From NCBI RefSeq assembly GCF_000151315.2, contig NW_011887292.1, positions 1,492,690 through 1,556,689 of the forward strand: a stretch of 64,000 bases of DNA. Reading direction: 5' to 3'. The notes beneath the pieces are model-generated. The model worked only from the letters and a program-made list of their open reading frames with translations. It was not told the origin of the DNA and ran no database searches. Position numbers and translations under genes: made by a program. This document shows, in pieces, positions 43,913-54,151 of the stretch (positions are counted from its first letter, which is position 1; the number at the start of each line of letters is the position of its first letter). This stretch comes from Capsaspora owczarzaki ATCC 30864. Its lineage: Eukaryota; Opisthokonta; Filasterea.

Positions 43913-44521
43913 GAAACGAAAAGCCAGGCGTTTGGTTGGTAGCAACTGTCCCAGGCAGTCGTCAGAAGTGGGGAAGGAGGAGGACAGCCACTGCAGCACC
44001 CTACTCTTGCGAGCAGTGTGAGGCAAGCGGGTGTTCGCCTCCCTCCTGCCTTTTCCTTTCAACCGCCGTACAGCCGAAGGTTGTCGTTATGCTTTTTTTT
44101 TTTCTGCTTTTTTTTTTTCGTTTTCCTCGTCTTGCTTTCAAGCTCTTCTTTGTCGTCGTGTTGGGGAGCCAAGGCACTCCCCCTCCCCCGAGGGACGGTG
44201 TGGCTGCAATCCCATACAACGGCACAAACACGCACTGCTGACTCTCTGTCTGCATCAGCGAAGCGAGCTTCGAGTCAGACAAAACGCCGTGCTTTTTTTT
44301 TTTTTTTTTTTTTTTATGTGAGTCCTCGTTTTGTTTGCTTGTGCTCCCTTTCTCCCTCCTCCAGTGGGCGCGGGCGCGTGCGGCGTGTAAATGCTAGTAT
44401 AGCGTGCGAAACGCTTACTGGAACGCATCGTCATCGCACCTGAGCTGCCGGAAGGACCGCCGAACGATCCGCTTGCGCTGCCAAACTGCCGCCCAGAGCC
44501 CAAACTATCGCCAAAACTCAT
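42317..44521 (-). CDS. Qa-SNARE, syntaxin 7/12 (Pep12) type
   Basis: Exons 44521-44419, 43437-42978, 42860-42703, 42609-42527 and 42409-42317 give 298 residues. A Gly/Ser-rich N-terminus precedes the Habc bundle (ITQNVISLQRMVGLLG, RRLAREAGQSIRQLG). The SNARE motif runs from ERERGIKEIESTIIEVNEIF through DLGAMINDQGQML and DSIEGNIDQVHSHVE, with the central layer Gln in NDQG. It ends QLESAATYQKKARSKM, then one C-terminal membrane anchor (MICLLVIVLIVAGILTAVLV). This closely follows syntaxin 7/12, which drives endosomal fusion. The first intron is 981 bp, much longer than others in the window, with T runs on the opposite strand, so the first exon is less certain. Confidence 0.9.
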
Positions 44522-44702
44522 TGTCGCTCAAGAGAAAACCAAAATGGATGACTGAGACAGGTCAGACAACCAATGCAAGTGAAGAAACGCGCTCTACTGC
44601 ACCTCGATGAGCGTGGAGAGCAGAACAACAAGGATAATTGACAACAGACGAACAACGCAACATCGGGGAGGGGGAAAAAAAAACAAAAACACGCTACTCC
44701 AT

Positions 44703-47700
44703 TTACTCATCTTCCTCCTCCTCCTCTTCTTCATCATCTTCATCGTCGTCGTCGTCGTCGTCGTCTTCGTCTTCGTCTTCGTCAGAATCCTCTTCGTCGG
44801 ACCATTCATCCTCAGAGTTGTATGGAGGGAGATCAAACCGAATGTTGGCTGGACGAGCGGGATGCCGGTCCTTTTTATCCGCGCCGTCCGATGGCACGCG
44901 AAGAATGCTCGGAGACGGCTGCTTGTTGCGATCAAAAGCAATAATGGGTCCTGGAGCTTCCAGCGGGATGGCCACAGGAGCGGCAACAACAGCTGCCGGC
45001 GCATCGGCAGACGGAGTCGAGGCAGGTTGCTCGACTTGTGCAGTGCTCTCTTCAACCGACGGCACAAGCGATTCAGATGGCGTCGCAAAACTATCAGCGC
45101 TGTCCTCTTCGTGTCTATTCGTGGGCTCCGACGATGCGTTCGCCTCAATCTCTTCCGAGTGCATCACGCTGGTGATGAGCGACGGGCGCGTGGATTCCTC
45201 GTCTTCAGCTGGTGCATTGTCCGACTCGATACCATGGGCAGCTGTAGTTGCGTCGGGCTCGGCATCCTCAGCAACGTCGGGGTGAGGAGCTTCAGTTGAC
45301 TCGGGCTCGGCCGACGGCTCGGGCTTCTTGCCACTGTCAGATCGGAAAGACGAGGTGGCCGAAGAAATGTCAGCGGCAGACAGGTCGCCTTCGGAAAGAA
45401 TGGAGGTATCGCCGGCGCCATCGAAGGCGGCATCGAATGGATCGTCGACTTCGAACGGGTTGGAACTGGAAGGAGAAGGCAGACCCTTGTTGGTGGAGGT
45501 GGCACCCGTCGACGCCTGGGCAAACGGATCTGCAGTTTCAGTGGAAGACGCATCCGCCACCTTGAACGACGACTCGAACGGATCTTGGTTGTCGGAAACG
45601 GCCTCGTCAAACTTGGTATCGAAAGGATCCTGCGCAGTCGCGGCAGAAGCGGTGTTTAGCGGTGCGCCACTGAAGGCTGAATCAAATGGATCTTGGGCGT
45701 TCGTGGAAGCAGCGACGGGTGCGTTGTCGAAAGCAGAGGCGAACGGGTCGACAGCAGCATGCCCAGCAGCAGAAGGTGCAGCGAACGCATCGAATGCATC
45801 AAACTTGTCCAGACCTGCTCCAGCCGAAACAGCAGGCTGAGGAATTGGCTCGACTGTAGGCAGCGTTGCAGTGTTGGCAGGAGCTGCTGGGGCGGCAGCA
45901 GGTGCAGGGTTGGGGTTTGAATCCGACCGGGGCTTGGTTGTGCTAATCGAAAAGCGAATGTTGGCGACACCATTGTCCTCATCTTCGTCGGAAGAGGACT
46001 CTACATCACCATCGCTGGCGTTGAACGAGCGACGGACGGGTTGCTTCACCTTGCGAGACGCGACGGGCTGCTCCAAGTCAATCTTGAATCCGAGCGACGG
46101 AGCTCCAGCGGTCGAAGCGGCGCTGGTGTTTGGCGCCGACGCTGCTTTTGGTCGCGTCCGAACAACGGCAGGCCTGGGCGCTTCGGTGGCGGTCGAGGCC
46201 ACCGATGCCTTGGATGTCGCTGGCGCGCTTGCTGCTGCGACTGCTGATGCACCACCAAACATGCCTTGAACAACGCCCTGAGTCTGTAGTTGCAACAAGG
46301 TATCGCCCCGCACCAACGAAAAAGGCCCAGCGTGAGTCAAAAGAACGGCACAAAGTGTCGACATGCATCTGCAGACTCCGATTTCGCACCTTCAACTCTT
46401 CGAGCGACTGCACGAGCTTTTCCTTTTCGGCTGTCGCCTGCCGTGATTTGGCACGGGCCATTCGCTCAATGGCGGCTTTGTGATAGGCAGCCTTGACAAA
46501 GCGACGAGCGCTCTTCAGATCCTGCTGCGCAGTCGCTTCCTCTGCCTGTGTTTCGAACGCAACGCGCTGTTCGCGCGCCTGTTGCTCCTTGGCATTGGCC
46601 ATTTCGACAAGCGCCTCCATTTCTAGCATGTTTTCCTCGGTAGCTACGACCTCTGCGCCGAACACAGCTTCGGCAGCGAGGCGGGCGGCGTGCTCCTCGA
46701 CCAACTTGGCAAAATGCCGCAGTGCTTGTTCCTCGAGCATGAATCGCTCCAGCTCGACCTCCTCTTTCAAGGCGTCTCGCTCGTCGATGGTCAGCTCGAT
46801 TTGCTGTTGCAGGAGCAGTTTTAGAGGAGCCAAACAGAACCCAAACAAAAAAAACCAGTGAGACAACCACCATCCAACAATTCAATCCAAATTCGCGTGA
46901 TCGACTCGTCAAAGTGAAGTGTTTGATTTGGAATCGTTCGATCCTTTTCTCGCTCTCGTTCGTGCAAGCCAAGAAAGCAAGCAGGTTTTTTGATGTGTTT
47001 TCGGCACATTCGGATGCTCGGGAATTTTTTCAAACCCCAAAGAAACGGAGTGCGACGATGACGGAACAGAAAACAAAGGGGAAAAAAACCAAAAAAACCA
47101 AAACCGAAAAAAAAAAAAAAAAAAATCACCGCATCCCTAACAACTCGGGCTTACATTGCTCTTGTCATCGGCGCGGGTGGACGAGGCCTCGGCGCGTGCT
47201 AGCTGGACCTCGGCATGGCGTCGCTTCTTACGTCGCTCGTGGCGATCCTTCTCCTTGCGATTCTCGCGGCGCATGCGCTCGGCATCAAACAGGGAAAAGT
47301 AAAACTCGCTGGCTTGCTCGTCAACCGAGCCCTGGTGCTGCAGCGCGGTTGGGCTGCCTGCCGCATCGCTGGCAACCGCCGCCACAGCTCGGTTGACCGG
47401 CACGGCGATTGCAGCGGACGACGCAGCAGCAGCAGCAGCAGGCTGGCTTGCCGCAGTCCGTGGTGGGGGAGTGGGTGCTTCGTCGCCGTCGCTGTTCACG
47501 TTCGGTGCAACTGCTGCCAATGGCGGTAGCTGTGCGTTCGGCTTCCCGTTGTTCTTCTTCTTGTCCTTGTCCTTGTCCTTGTCTTTGCTGTTGTTGGCAT
47601 TGGCGTGGTTGGTGCTGGCAGCAGGTGGAGGTGCGAGCGTCGACTGCCGTGAGAGCTCGAGCAGAATGCCCTGCACCCACTGCTCCATGTCGCTCTCGTC

Positions 47701-48039
47701 GGCGGCCGCAAAGTAGACCTCGCGCATGTGTGTGTCGCCTCCCTTGACCGGAGGGAAGCACAGCTTGAACAGCGTGGCCTGAGTCATGCCGAGCTTGGCC
47801 AGAGTGTCAATGTCGTCGACAATCTCAACCATCGCCGAGCTCACGTCCAACATGAGCTTGGCCGGAGTGCCGTGCTCCTTGCTCTCAAAGTAGTACAAGT
47901 GGCTGCCGCACAGCGACATCCAGAACCGCTTCCACGATTTCGACAGGAAGCCCGCCTGCAACGACAGCAGAAATCCCTGTCGTGCAGGCGGAGGCAGACT
48001 CTGCCGCGTTACCTTGCTGCGCGGCGCGACAGCAGTCAT
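44703..48039 (-). CDS. PH, coiled-coil and DPF/NPF endocytic-adaptor-like protein
   Basis: Exons 48039-47155, 46803-46390 and 46283-44703 (all phase 0) give 959 residues. An N-terminal PH domain spans residues about 20-130 (QAGFLSKSWKRFWMSLCGSH, DESDMEQWVQGILLEL). A Lys/Asp and Ala-rich linker and a charged helical region (FDAERMRRENRKEKDRHERR) lead into exon 2, a coiled coil (LTIDERDALKEEVELERFML). Exon 3 is disordered and carries a DPF cluster: DPFASAFDNA, DPFDSAF, DPFDTKF, DPFESSF, DPFAQAS and NPFEVDDPFDAAF. It ends in a tail of Asp and Glu. DPF/DPW motifs bind the AP-2 alpha-adaptin ear, and NPF binds EH domains. I infer a clathrin-endocytosis accessory protein; I know no orthologue with this order. 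Confidence 0.8.
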
Positions 48040-48341
48040 CGTTTTCTCCTAGCGAATGAAAGACGAAGAATAAAGACGAAGATAAAAGACACAGAGATTG
48101 AAGAGAGAGCGAAAAGTTCACCACAGAAAGCATTGATTTTGTTCTCATTCTTTTCTTCATTTCCTCAATCCCGTCCTCCGCGCCTACTTCTCAGTGTACG
48201 ACAAGTCCACCACTCCTCCTCGTGTCGGTCTGGCTCCTTCTCGCCACCCTTAAACCGAAAGGCGCACGTCGCTGTTCTAGCGCCGCCCGGTCGATGCGGC
48301 ATTGATTTTGACACAGGTTGGGTTGTTTTGGCGACTTGGTA

Positions 48342-48456
48342 CTATCCCGATCATTAAATTTCGACCCCCCCTCTTTTTTTCACTTTTTCGCCCTCCCTGG
48401 GACCTGTGTTGCTTTCCGTCTCGCCCGCGGAATGTTCATTCATGGTACGGTGTACC
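48342..48456 (+). repeat. left terminal inverted repeat of the Tc1 element
   Basis: 115 bp, ending GGTGTACC, matched in reverse complement by 49905-50019 with no difference seen. Confidence 0.92.
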
Positions 48457-48649
48457 GAACGTCTGATGAACACCGGGAGCGGGGGTTGTGAGTCATATCA
48501 GAGCAGCAGCGAGCAAAATAAAAAATATAAGGAAACTCAAAAAATTCACTTTTCCCGCCCAAATTTTGGTTTGGGTTCAGTCTTTTTGTGCGCATGACTC
48601 GCACACGCAGTCAGTCCACGTCCCGCGTGGCTCCCAGACAGCCCCCGGT

Positions 48650-49741
48650 ATGGCTGCGTCAAACTTCACCAAAAAGACCGCTGCCCGTGCNNNNNNNNNN
48701 NNNNNNNNNNNNNNNNNNNNNNNNNNNNNNNNNNNNNNNNNNNNNNNNNNNNNNNNNNNNNNNNNNNNNNNNNNNNNNNNNNNNNNNNNNATCGCCACCC
48801 AGCTTCACCTCCCACGTTCTACAGTGATCAGCATCACCCAACGTTTCTCGGGAAGGGCGACGACGAGCGACAGCCCCCGCCCCGGTCGCCCCAGCAAGCT
48901 CAAGTCATTTCACCGCAACAACATTGTAGCACAGATCCTCCTCGATGAGTCCGACACCGCACCCGAAGTGGCCGCCACTATGCGCACATTGTCCAAAGTT
49001 CGTGTCTCTCCATGCACGATAAGAAGGGTGCTGCATGGTGCAGGACTTGTCAACGGAGCGAAGGTCAAAAAAGCCCTCTTGAAAGAGACACACAAAGAGC
49101 GACGCTTGGCCTTTGCACTCGCTCATCAGCATTGGACCGTCGATGACTGGCTGAGGGTCGTCTTCTCCGACGAGACTGCTCTCTATCTCTACAGGAACAA
49201 CAACGGTGGTCGTGTATGGCGTCTGGTTGGCGAAACGTTGACCGATCGATGCGTGCAGGGCACGGTCAAGTTCGGCGGTGGCCATATCAATGTTTGGGGC
49301 GCCATCTCTCGTTTCGGAATTTCGCTTTTCTGCGAGGTCGGCGACGTCATGAACGGCGACACCTACCTCTCAGTTTTGGAGAGCGAGTTGCTAGCAAGCA
49401 TTCGCGTGTGGAACAACAAAAACGAGATGATTTTCATGCATGACAATGCCCCTTGTCACAAAAGAAAAGATGTGGCGAAGTGGTTCGAAACCAATCAGAT
49501 CACCGTCCTGGACTGGCCTGCGAACTCTCCCGACCTCAACCCCATCGAAAATGCGTGGAACATGGTCAAGAACAAGATCTACCAGGAGAGGGAGATCAAG
49601 AGCAAGGCCGCGTTGTGGGAACGCTTCCAAGCGGTCTACGAAGAAGTGCTCACGCCAGAGGTCTGCCGCGATCTCATTTCATCGATGCCGCGCCGCATTC
49701 AAGCTGTGATAGATGCCAATGGTGGTTATACCAAGTACTGA
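48650..49741 (+). CDS. Tc1/mariner transposase (DD34E)
   Basis: The frame begins MAASNFTKKTAARA, enters the 100-N gap and resumes with the second helix-turn-helix (LPRSTVISITQRFSG) and the GRPSK hook. The catalytic domain follows: VVFSDETALYLY (first Asp), IFMHDNAPCH (second Asp) and PDLNPIENAW (Glu). There are 34 residues between the second Asp and the Glu, so DD34E, typical of Tc1. The frame is open from the gap to the stop with no internal stops, so it may be active. The N-terminal DNA-binding region is not visible, and whether the gap length keeps frame is unknown. Enclosed by the 115-bp inverted repeats. Confidence 0.93.
   Translation: MAASNFTKKTAARXXXXXXXXXXXXXXXXXXXXXXXXXXXXXXXXXXIATQLHLPRSTVISITQRFSGRATTSDSPRPGRPSKLKSFHRNNIVAQILLDESDTAPEVAATMRTLSKVRVSPCTIRRVLHGAGLVNGAKVKKALLKETHKERRLAFALAHQHWTVDDWLRVVFSDETALYLYRNNNGGRVWRLVGETLTDRCVQGTVKFGGGHINVWGAISRFGISLFCEVGDVMNGDTYLSVLESELLASIRVWNNKNEMIFMHDNAPCHKRKDVAKWFETNQITVLDWPANSPDLNPIENAWNMVKNKIYQEREIKSKAALWERFQAVYEEVLTPEVCRDLISSMPRRIQAVIDANGGYTKY
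48691..48790. other. assembly gap of 100 N
   Basis: Exactly 100 undetermined bases within the transposase gene. A round 100 usually marks a gap of unknown size rather than a measured one. Confidence 0.98.
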
Positions 49742-49904
49742 AGTGGAGCGAAGGCGCTGCGACACGTTGTTTGTGTGCCATGTAATGCTTTGTGAAAATT
49801 GGGCAAAAAATCCGCTCTTTTTCTGTTTTTTTGAGTTTCATTTTTGTCTGTTCTCGCTTCGAATCTTAACTCCCAGCCCGCTGCTTCACTTCTAAAATGT
49901 GTCT

Positions 49905-50019
49905 GGTACACCGTACCATGAATGAACATTCCGCGGGCGAGACGGAAAGCAACACAGGTCCCAGGGAGGGCGAAAAAGTGAAAAAAAGAGGGGGGGTCGA
50001 AATTTAATGATCGGGATAG
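49905..50019 (-). repeat. right terminal inverted repeat of the Tc1 element
   Basis: 115 bp, the reverse complement of 48342-48456. It starts 163 bp after the transposase stop codon and abuts the TA at 50020-50021. Confidence 0.92.
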
Positions 50020-50021
50020 TA

Positions 50022-50553
50022 GATGTGCATGGAAATAAAAGCCCGGAACAACATGCCTCAACTGATGCACCACAATAGTGTGTGTTGATTGCGCTTGTTT
50101 TGAATGCCACTTGGCCAGCTGTGTTTGTACCAAAAACCCGAACCGCAGAGGACACGGCTACAAAATCATGCGAACACAAGATGGTGCACGAGCTCGTCGA
50201 GATTGATGGACAAAGTTTCGACCTGGAGTCGAGGTTCACCCGTCCACGAATCCCTCAGTCCCTATGGTTGAATCTCTGATGTATTCATATCATTGTAATG
50301 AACCTGTATCCAGAAGGAGGCGGAAGGAAAGTCGATCAGGGGGGTCAGAGTGAGAATTCTACTGCTCCTTTGCCTCTCTCAGGCCTCTTCCCGTCGCCTC
50401 TCCGACTACCCTATTTTGTGATACATGTGTTTCTACTGCAAGTAACGAAACAGGTAGATCTAGACCGGAACATTATTACCATTTTTGCACATTCGCAGTG
50501 TTTGTTTGTTTGTTTGTTTCTGAGCAGAGTTTCCTGCCACTAGTGATACATGG
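50022..50553. other. flank between the transposon and the ankyrin gene
   Basis: 532 bp with no supported gene. A short plus-strand frame (50082-50279) lacks family features. A T-rich stretch with (TTTG) repeats at 50501-50520 just before the ankyrin ATG may be 5' UTR or intron tail. The gene's promoter should lie here. Confidence 0.5.
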
Positions 50554-52947
50554 ATGGTGGAGGATTGCTACCAATCGCTCTGGCGGCCGTACCCCGTCGC
50601 ACGGCTGCCGCAGCTCACGGCACATATTGTCGAGGACCACCCCACGCCCGGATGCGCGACCGTCACGCTCACGTCGTCGGACGAGGCCGCCGTGCCGTCA
50701 AGCTCGTTTGTCGCTGACTTTGCGACGCTGGCCAAGTGCGAGGTCGGTCGCGAGTGCCTCGCTTCCATCCAAACAATGCTGCTCGAGAACCAGCCAGCGC
50801 ACCTGCAGCTGCTGTTCCGCGTCATGGCAGACAGCCCGCACAAGACCAGCTACGCCGCCTGGGTCGCGACGGGCGAGGCCATCCTTGCAGACATGGACGC
50901 TGCATCTGCCGCATCTGCCTCTTCCTCGACCACAACCACGGCTCAAGAGACACAGGCTCAAGGGACGCAGCCGCTCCCTCAACTCGACACCCCATCGCCG
51001 GCAGTTGTGGCCGCGAGCCTCGCCACTCCGACGACCGAGCTGCTCGCAGCATCGCCCACATCGTGGTATCCACACAGCCGCACGCTCATTCGTGTCAAGA
51101 GGCACGAGAGGTTTCTCCTGAGCAAGAATCATGGTAATTGGGACGACGGCATCGAACGCTCGTACGCTGACCTGGCATTGATGGCCTTGCGCGTGCTCGC
51201 CTACTACTGGCACGCCGGCCGCTTACCATTCGATCGCTACCTCATCCAGACTGCGGATGTTCCCACTCGACTTTTGAAGCTGGGGCGCGATGTCGCTCCG
51301 AAACAGATGCTCGCTGAGATTGTCGAATGCCTCAACCAGCTCGGTCTGCCCTTGGACGAAGGCATGATCGACGGCACAAACGAAGCGCATGATGTGTACG
51401 CTCTGCCGCATTTGCGCCTCTACCCGCGATTCGACTGGGACGAGTGGCAGACATACCAGCTGACCTGCCCCCTCCTCGTCCGGCACCTCTTCCTGGCTGT
51501 CTGGCACGGTGACATCCCCATCCTGAGACAGAAGCTCGGCGAGCTATCGGCACTTGTTGACAGCGGCGCTCCGCTGCTGCGCCAGGCGCTGCCGAACCTC
51601 CCCTTTCAGTCAAAGAGCGACGTCCCTGCATCAGTGTTGAGCGATATCGTTCAGAGAGTGTGTTTTGATGACACGCCGCTCGATCAGCGCTCACGGTGGT
51701 GGTGGTATCCGCCCAAGAGCAATACTGGCGCTGACCGCACGCTCGCCTCTGTGCTGACCGGCGAGCTGCTTACGAGTTGCGTCTCGCGCTGCCAAACCAA
51801 CGCTGTCACGCTCCTGCATCTCGCGGTGCTGCGGCGCCATGCTGATGTGATCCGCATCCTGGTGACGGAGTGCGGCATGCCCGTCGAGCTCGGCCTTTGG
51901 GCCGCAGTGCGGTATGGCCTCGTCGACATGGCCCGGCTGATGGTGGAACTTGGGGCGACACCGACCCGTTTTCTTCTTGATGGGGTCGTTCGCAACCTCG
52001 ACTGCGACATGCTCCGCTTCCTTGTCGCGGCTGGCGGCGTCGTCACGGCCCGGGAGCTCACCGTGTACACCCTTGAGCACGACATCCCACGCGCTGACTT
52101 CCTTCAGGCGTTGCTTGAGCTCGGCGCGCCCATCGACGCTCAGGTGCCGGCTTGGTACTATTATCGGGCTTCTGACCGTACAAGACCACATCTCGTCGAT
52201 CTGCTGCCTCGCCTGGCTGCCAAGAGTACGCGCATCGTCCCGCTGCTGCTGTCATACGGGGTGCGGAGAGGAGCACGAGCTGCACTGCAACACGCTCTCC
52301 TCGCACGCGATCTGGAGGTCTTCCGACTGCTGCTGCAATCCATCCCCATATCCGAGCTTGATATGCATCTGTGGACCGAGTTTATCCCCCGGTGGCTACC
52401 CGAGTCATTCAGGCCACTCTCGCCAGCTGAACAAACCCGTTTCATACTCGCGATCGTCGAGTACGGGCTGCCACTGCCCAGCGCCCTTCCCGCTGCCGAC
52501 GGAACCGAGTTTGACTTGTTCGCCAACCGCAAATCGTACGACCTTGCTGGACTCTCGAACACCGAGAAGAGCATTTACCGAGGTGCGCAGTTCGCTGCGT
52601 CTTTCGTTGCCTTCAGCGAGGACACTGCGGCCATTCGCATGCTCATTGACCACGGCAACGGCGCACCCTGGCTTTTGTTGCTTTGTGCGTCTGTTCGGCC
52701 TGAGTGCCCCGACCAGTTGCTCTGCCAAAACGTTGAGCTGCTTATTTACGCCCTGTCGCGACTGGAACACGATGCGGCTGCGCTTGTGAGCGAGCTGTGT
52801 TTGCTCGAAACAGCTTGCGAGTTACGTTCGGCCAGTTGTGTTCTCCTTTTGCGGCTACTTGGCATTCCAGTCAACTATAGCCGAGAAGAGTTACTTGCCC
52901 GGTTTCGCGCTGCGGTCGGTCCAACCTCGCTGCAGCGCGGACAGTGA
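50554..52947 (+). CDS. ankyrin-repeat protein
   Basis: Single open frame of 797 residues. The N-terminal about 270 residues contain a Thr/Gln/Ala-rich linker and a conserved-looking RVKRHERFLLSKNHGNWDDG segment. From residue about 310 there are degenerate ankyrin-type helical pairs: VRHLFLAVWHGDIPILRQKL, LLHLAVLRRHADVIRILVTE, LWAAVRYGLVDMARLMVELG, NLDCDMLRFLVAAGGVVT and FLQALLELGAPIDA. No enzymatic domain is seen. Ankyrin proteins of this style form multi-copy families in some protists. GC content is higher than in neighbouring genes and there is no intron. A protein-interaction scaffold is likely, partner unknown. Slightly upstream in-frame starts cannot be excluded. Confidence 0.8.
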   Translation: MVEDCYQSLWRPYPVARLPQLTAHIVEDHPTPGCATVTLTSSDEAAVPSSSFVADFATLAKCEVGRECLASIQTMLLENQPAHLQLLFRVMADSPHKTSYAAWVATGEAILADMDAASAASASSSTTTTAQETQAQGTQPLPQLDTPSPAVVAASLATPTTELLAASPTSWYPHSRTLIRVKRHERFLLSKNHGNWDDGIERSYADLALMALRVLAYYWHAGRLPFDRYLIQTADVPTRLLKLGRDVAPKQMLAEIVECLNQLGLPLDEGMIDGTNEAHDVYALPHLRLYPRFDWDEWQTYQLTCPLLVRHLFLAVWHGDIPILRQKLGELSALVDSGAPLLRQALPNLPFQSKSDVPASVLSDIVQRVCFDDTPLDQRSRWWWYPPKSNTGADRTLASVLTGELLTSCVSRCQTNAVTLLHLAVLRRHADVIRILVTECGMPVELGLWAAVRYGLVDMARLMVELGATPTRFLLDGVVRNLDCDMLRFLVAAGGVVTARELTVYTLEHDIPRADFLQALLELGAPIDAQVPAWYYYRASDRTRPHLVDLLPRLAAKSTRIVPLLLSYGVRRGARAALQHALLARDLEVFRLLLQSIPISELDMHLWTEFIPRWLPESFRPLSPAEQTRFILAIVEYGLPLPSALPAADGTEFDLFANRKSYDLAGLSNTEKSIYRGAQFAASFVAFSEDTAAIRMLIDHGNGAPWLLLLCASVRPECPDQLLCQNVELLIYALSRLEHDAAALVSELCLLETACELRSASCVLLLRLLGIPVNYSREELLARFRAAVGPTSLQRGQ

Positions 52948-52952
52948 CGGAA

Positions 52953-53271
52953 ATGCTGATGGAGCCTTGGGCGCAAGTCTGGATTGCCATGCGTGAGTGC
53001 TGATGAGTGAGCATGCCGCTGGTTGACATGGCTTTGGGCGGTTGTGCTGTTTGCTTGCTGACAACGAGGGCTGCTTTGCTATTTTCGTTTTTTTTTGGCA
53101 GTCACTCCCCCCAAGATGTCGCTGTTGAATAGTGCTCGCCGGGCGCTCTTCCGCGCGCCGCAGCCGTTGCGCCGGTTTCTGTATGATGACGCCCAGCATA
53201 CGTTTGGCGATTTGTACGAGCCGATTCCGCCGTCGTCGGAACTACTCGCTGAGGCACGCGTGGAAGTATGA
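52953..53271 (+). CDS. possible very small protein, Arg-rich N-terminus
   Basis: An ATG at 53116 opens a 51-residue frame, MSLLNSARRALFRAPQPLRR and on to LLAEARVEV, ending at 53271. Its amphipathic Arg-rich start looks like a mitochondrial presequence. An acceptor (TTTTTGGCAG) ends at 53101. An upstream exon 52953-52992, ending at a GTGAGT donor, would join in phase and extend the protein to 69 residues (MLMEPWAQVWIAML...). Splice signals on both sides support a transcribed gene. Family unknown; small respiratory-complex subunits look like this. Confidence 0.5.
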
Positions 53272-53426
53272 GGTGCGCCTTTTGCTTGGACAATCATTTT
53301 GTTAGAATATTGTCTTCAAAAAAAACCAACAACGCAGCAACATCTCAGCAAATGCGACAACGCAGAAACATCTCAGCAAATGTGAAATTGAAAAACAAAA
53401 CTCAAAAAACGCACAATACAGATACA

Positions 53427-53438
53427 AGAGAGAGAGAA

Positions 53439-53505
<67 letters not shown>
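53427..53505. repeat. (GA)n microsatellite
   Basis: Nearly pure GA dinucleotide tract of about 75 bp with one GGG interruption near 53440, in an intergenic stretch. Confidence 0.97.
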
Positions 53506-53507
<2 letters not shown>

Positions 53508-53512
53508 TACAT

Positions 53513-53901
53513 TTATGTGCTGTCCATGGGTGTTGGGGCAGAGACGTCGTTGGCATCATTGTCTAGCTGCTTTCGGTCTTCCCATTGGCAGCTTTGAACG
53601 CATTCCGTTGCGACAAACAACTTGCGCTTGTCGGATTGGGAAATCTTTTGGAGATGCTCCAGATGGTTTCTTGCGGTGGTGTCTGCGGTCGGGCCTAGAT
53701 TCGTTAAACCAGCCTTGAGATGACTCGTGAATGCGGTCCAGACTGTTGTGGTTCGGCTTCGGCATCGCACACCGCTTTGTCCAAACCACTGCAGTCGCAC
53801 TCGCACTTCTGCGGACCTTTTCGATCCTTGAGATCGCCAACAAAGTCCGGGTCATTGCCGTTTCTTTGTACCTCTTTCCTTTTTCCTTTTTGCTCCTTCA
53901 A
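53513..53901 (-). CDS. possible small gene, frames not joined
   Basis: On the minus strand the frame ending at 53513 is coding-like (HLKAGLTNLGPTADTTARNH, KRKLFVATECVQSCQWEDRK). Two other frames upstream also look plausible: one opening at 53901 (DPDFVGDLKDRKGPQKCECD) and one at 53855 with a presequence-like MTRTLLAISRIEKVRRSASA. No donor/acceptor pair I tried joined them in phase. It may be a small intron-containing gene or chance. No family recognised. Confidence 0.3.
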
Positions 53902-54151
53902 AATAAAAATATGAAAACAATCACTGATCCGGTCTCAGTTTAGTCGTCGTTCCGTTGTGAGTCGTTTTTGTTTTTGGGGTGTGCTTCGGCGAGCATGAAT
54001 TGAACAAAGAAAATCTAACAGGGATGGAGGGAACGCCGCCACTTGGGCTGCAAAAGAGAATTGCTGGGGGAAAAAAAAAAAACAAGTCAATGATTCGGGT
54101 TGTATTTTTGTACAAAAATGCATTGTCGAGACACTCGCGTTGTTTGGTTTT

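Larger units (their letters stand above)
48342..50019 (+). mobile_element. Tc1/mariner DNA transposon
   Basis: Terminal inverted repeats of 115 bp (48342-48456 and 49905-50019), beginning CTATCCCGAT, are flanked by TA at 48340-48341 and 50020-50021, the Tc1/mariner target duplication. The two repeats look identical by eye, including two seven-base homopolymers. One transposase frame lies between. The 100-N gap at 48691-48790 hides part of it and makes the apparent length (1678 bp) approximate. It sits between the divergent 5' ends of the DPF/NPF gene (-) and the ankyrin gene (+). Confidence 0.93.

Noticed and set aside
44607-45299. Plus-strand frames with Ser or Val runs
   Set aside because: They are shadows of the Asp/Glu-rich and DPF-motif coding region on the minus strand.
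50082-50279. 66-codon plus-strand frame beside the transposon
   Set aside because: No family motif, no splice signals and no clear coding bias; kept as intergenic.
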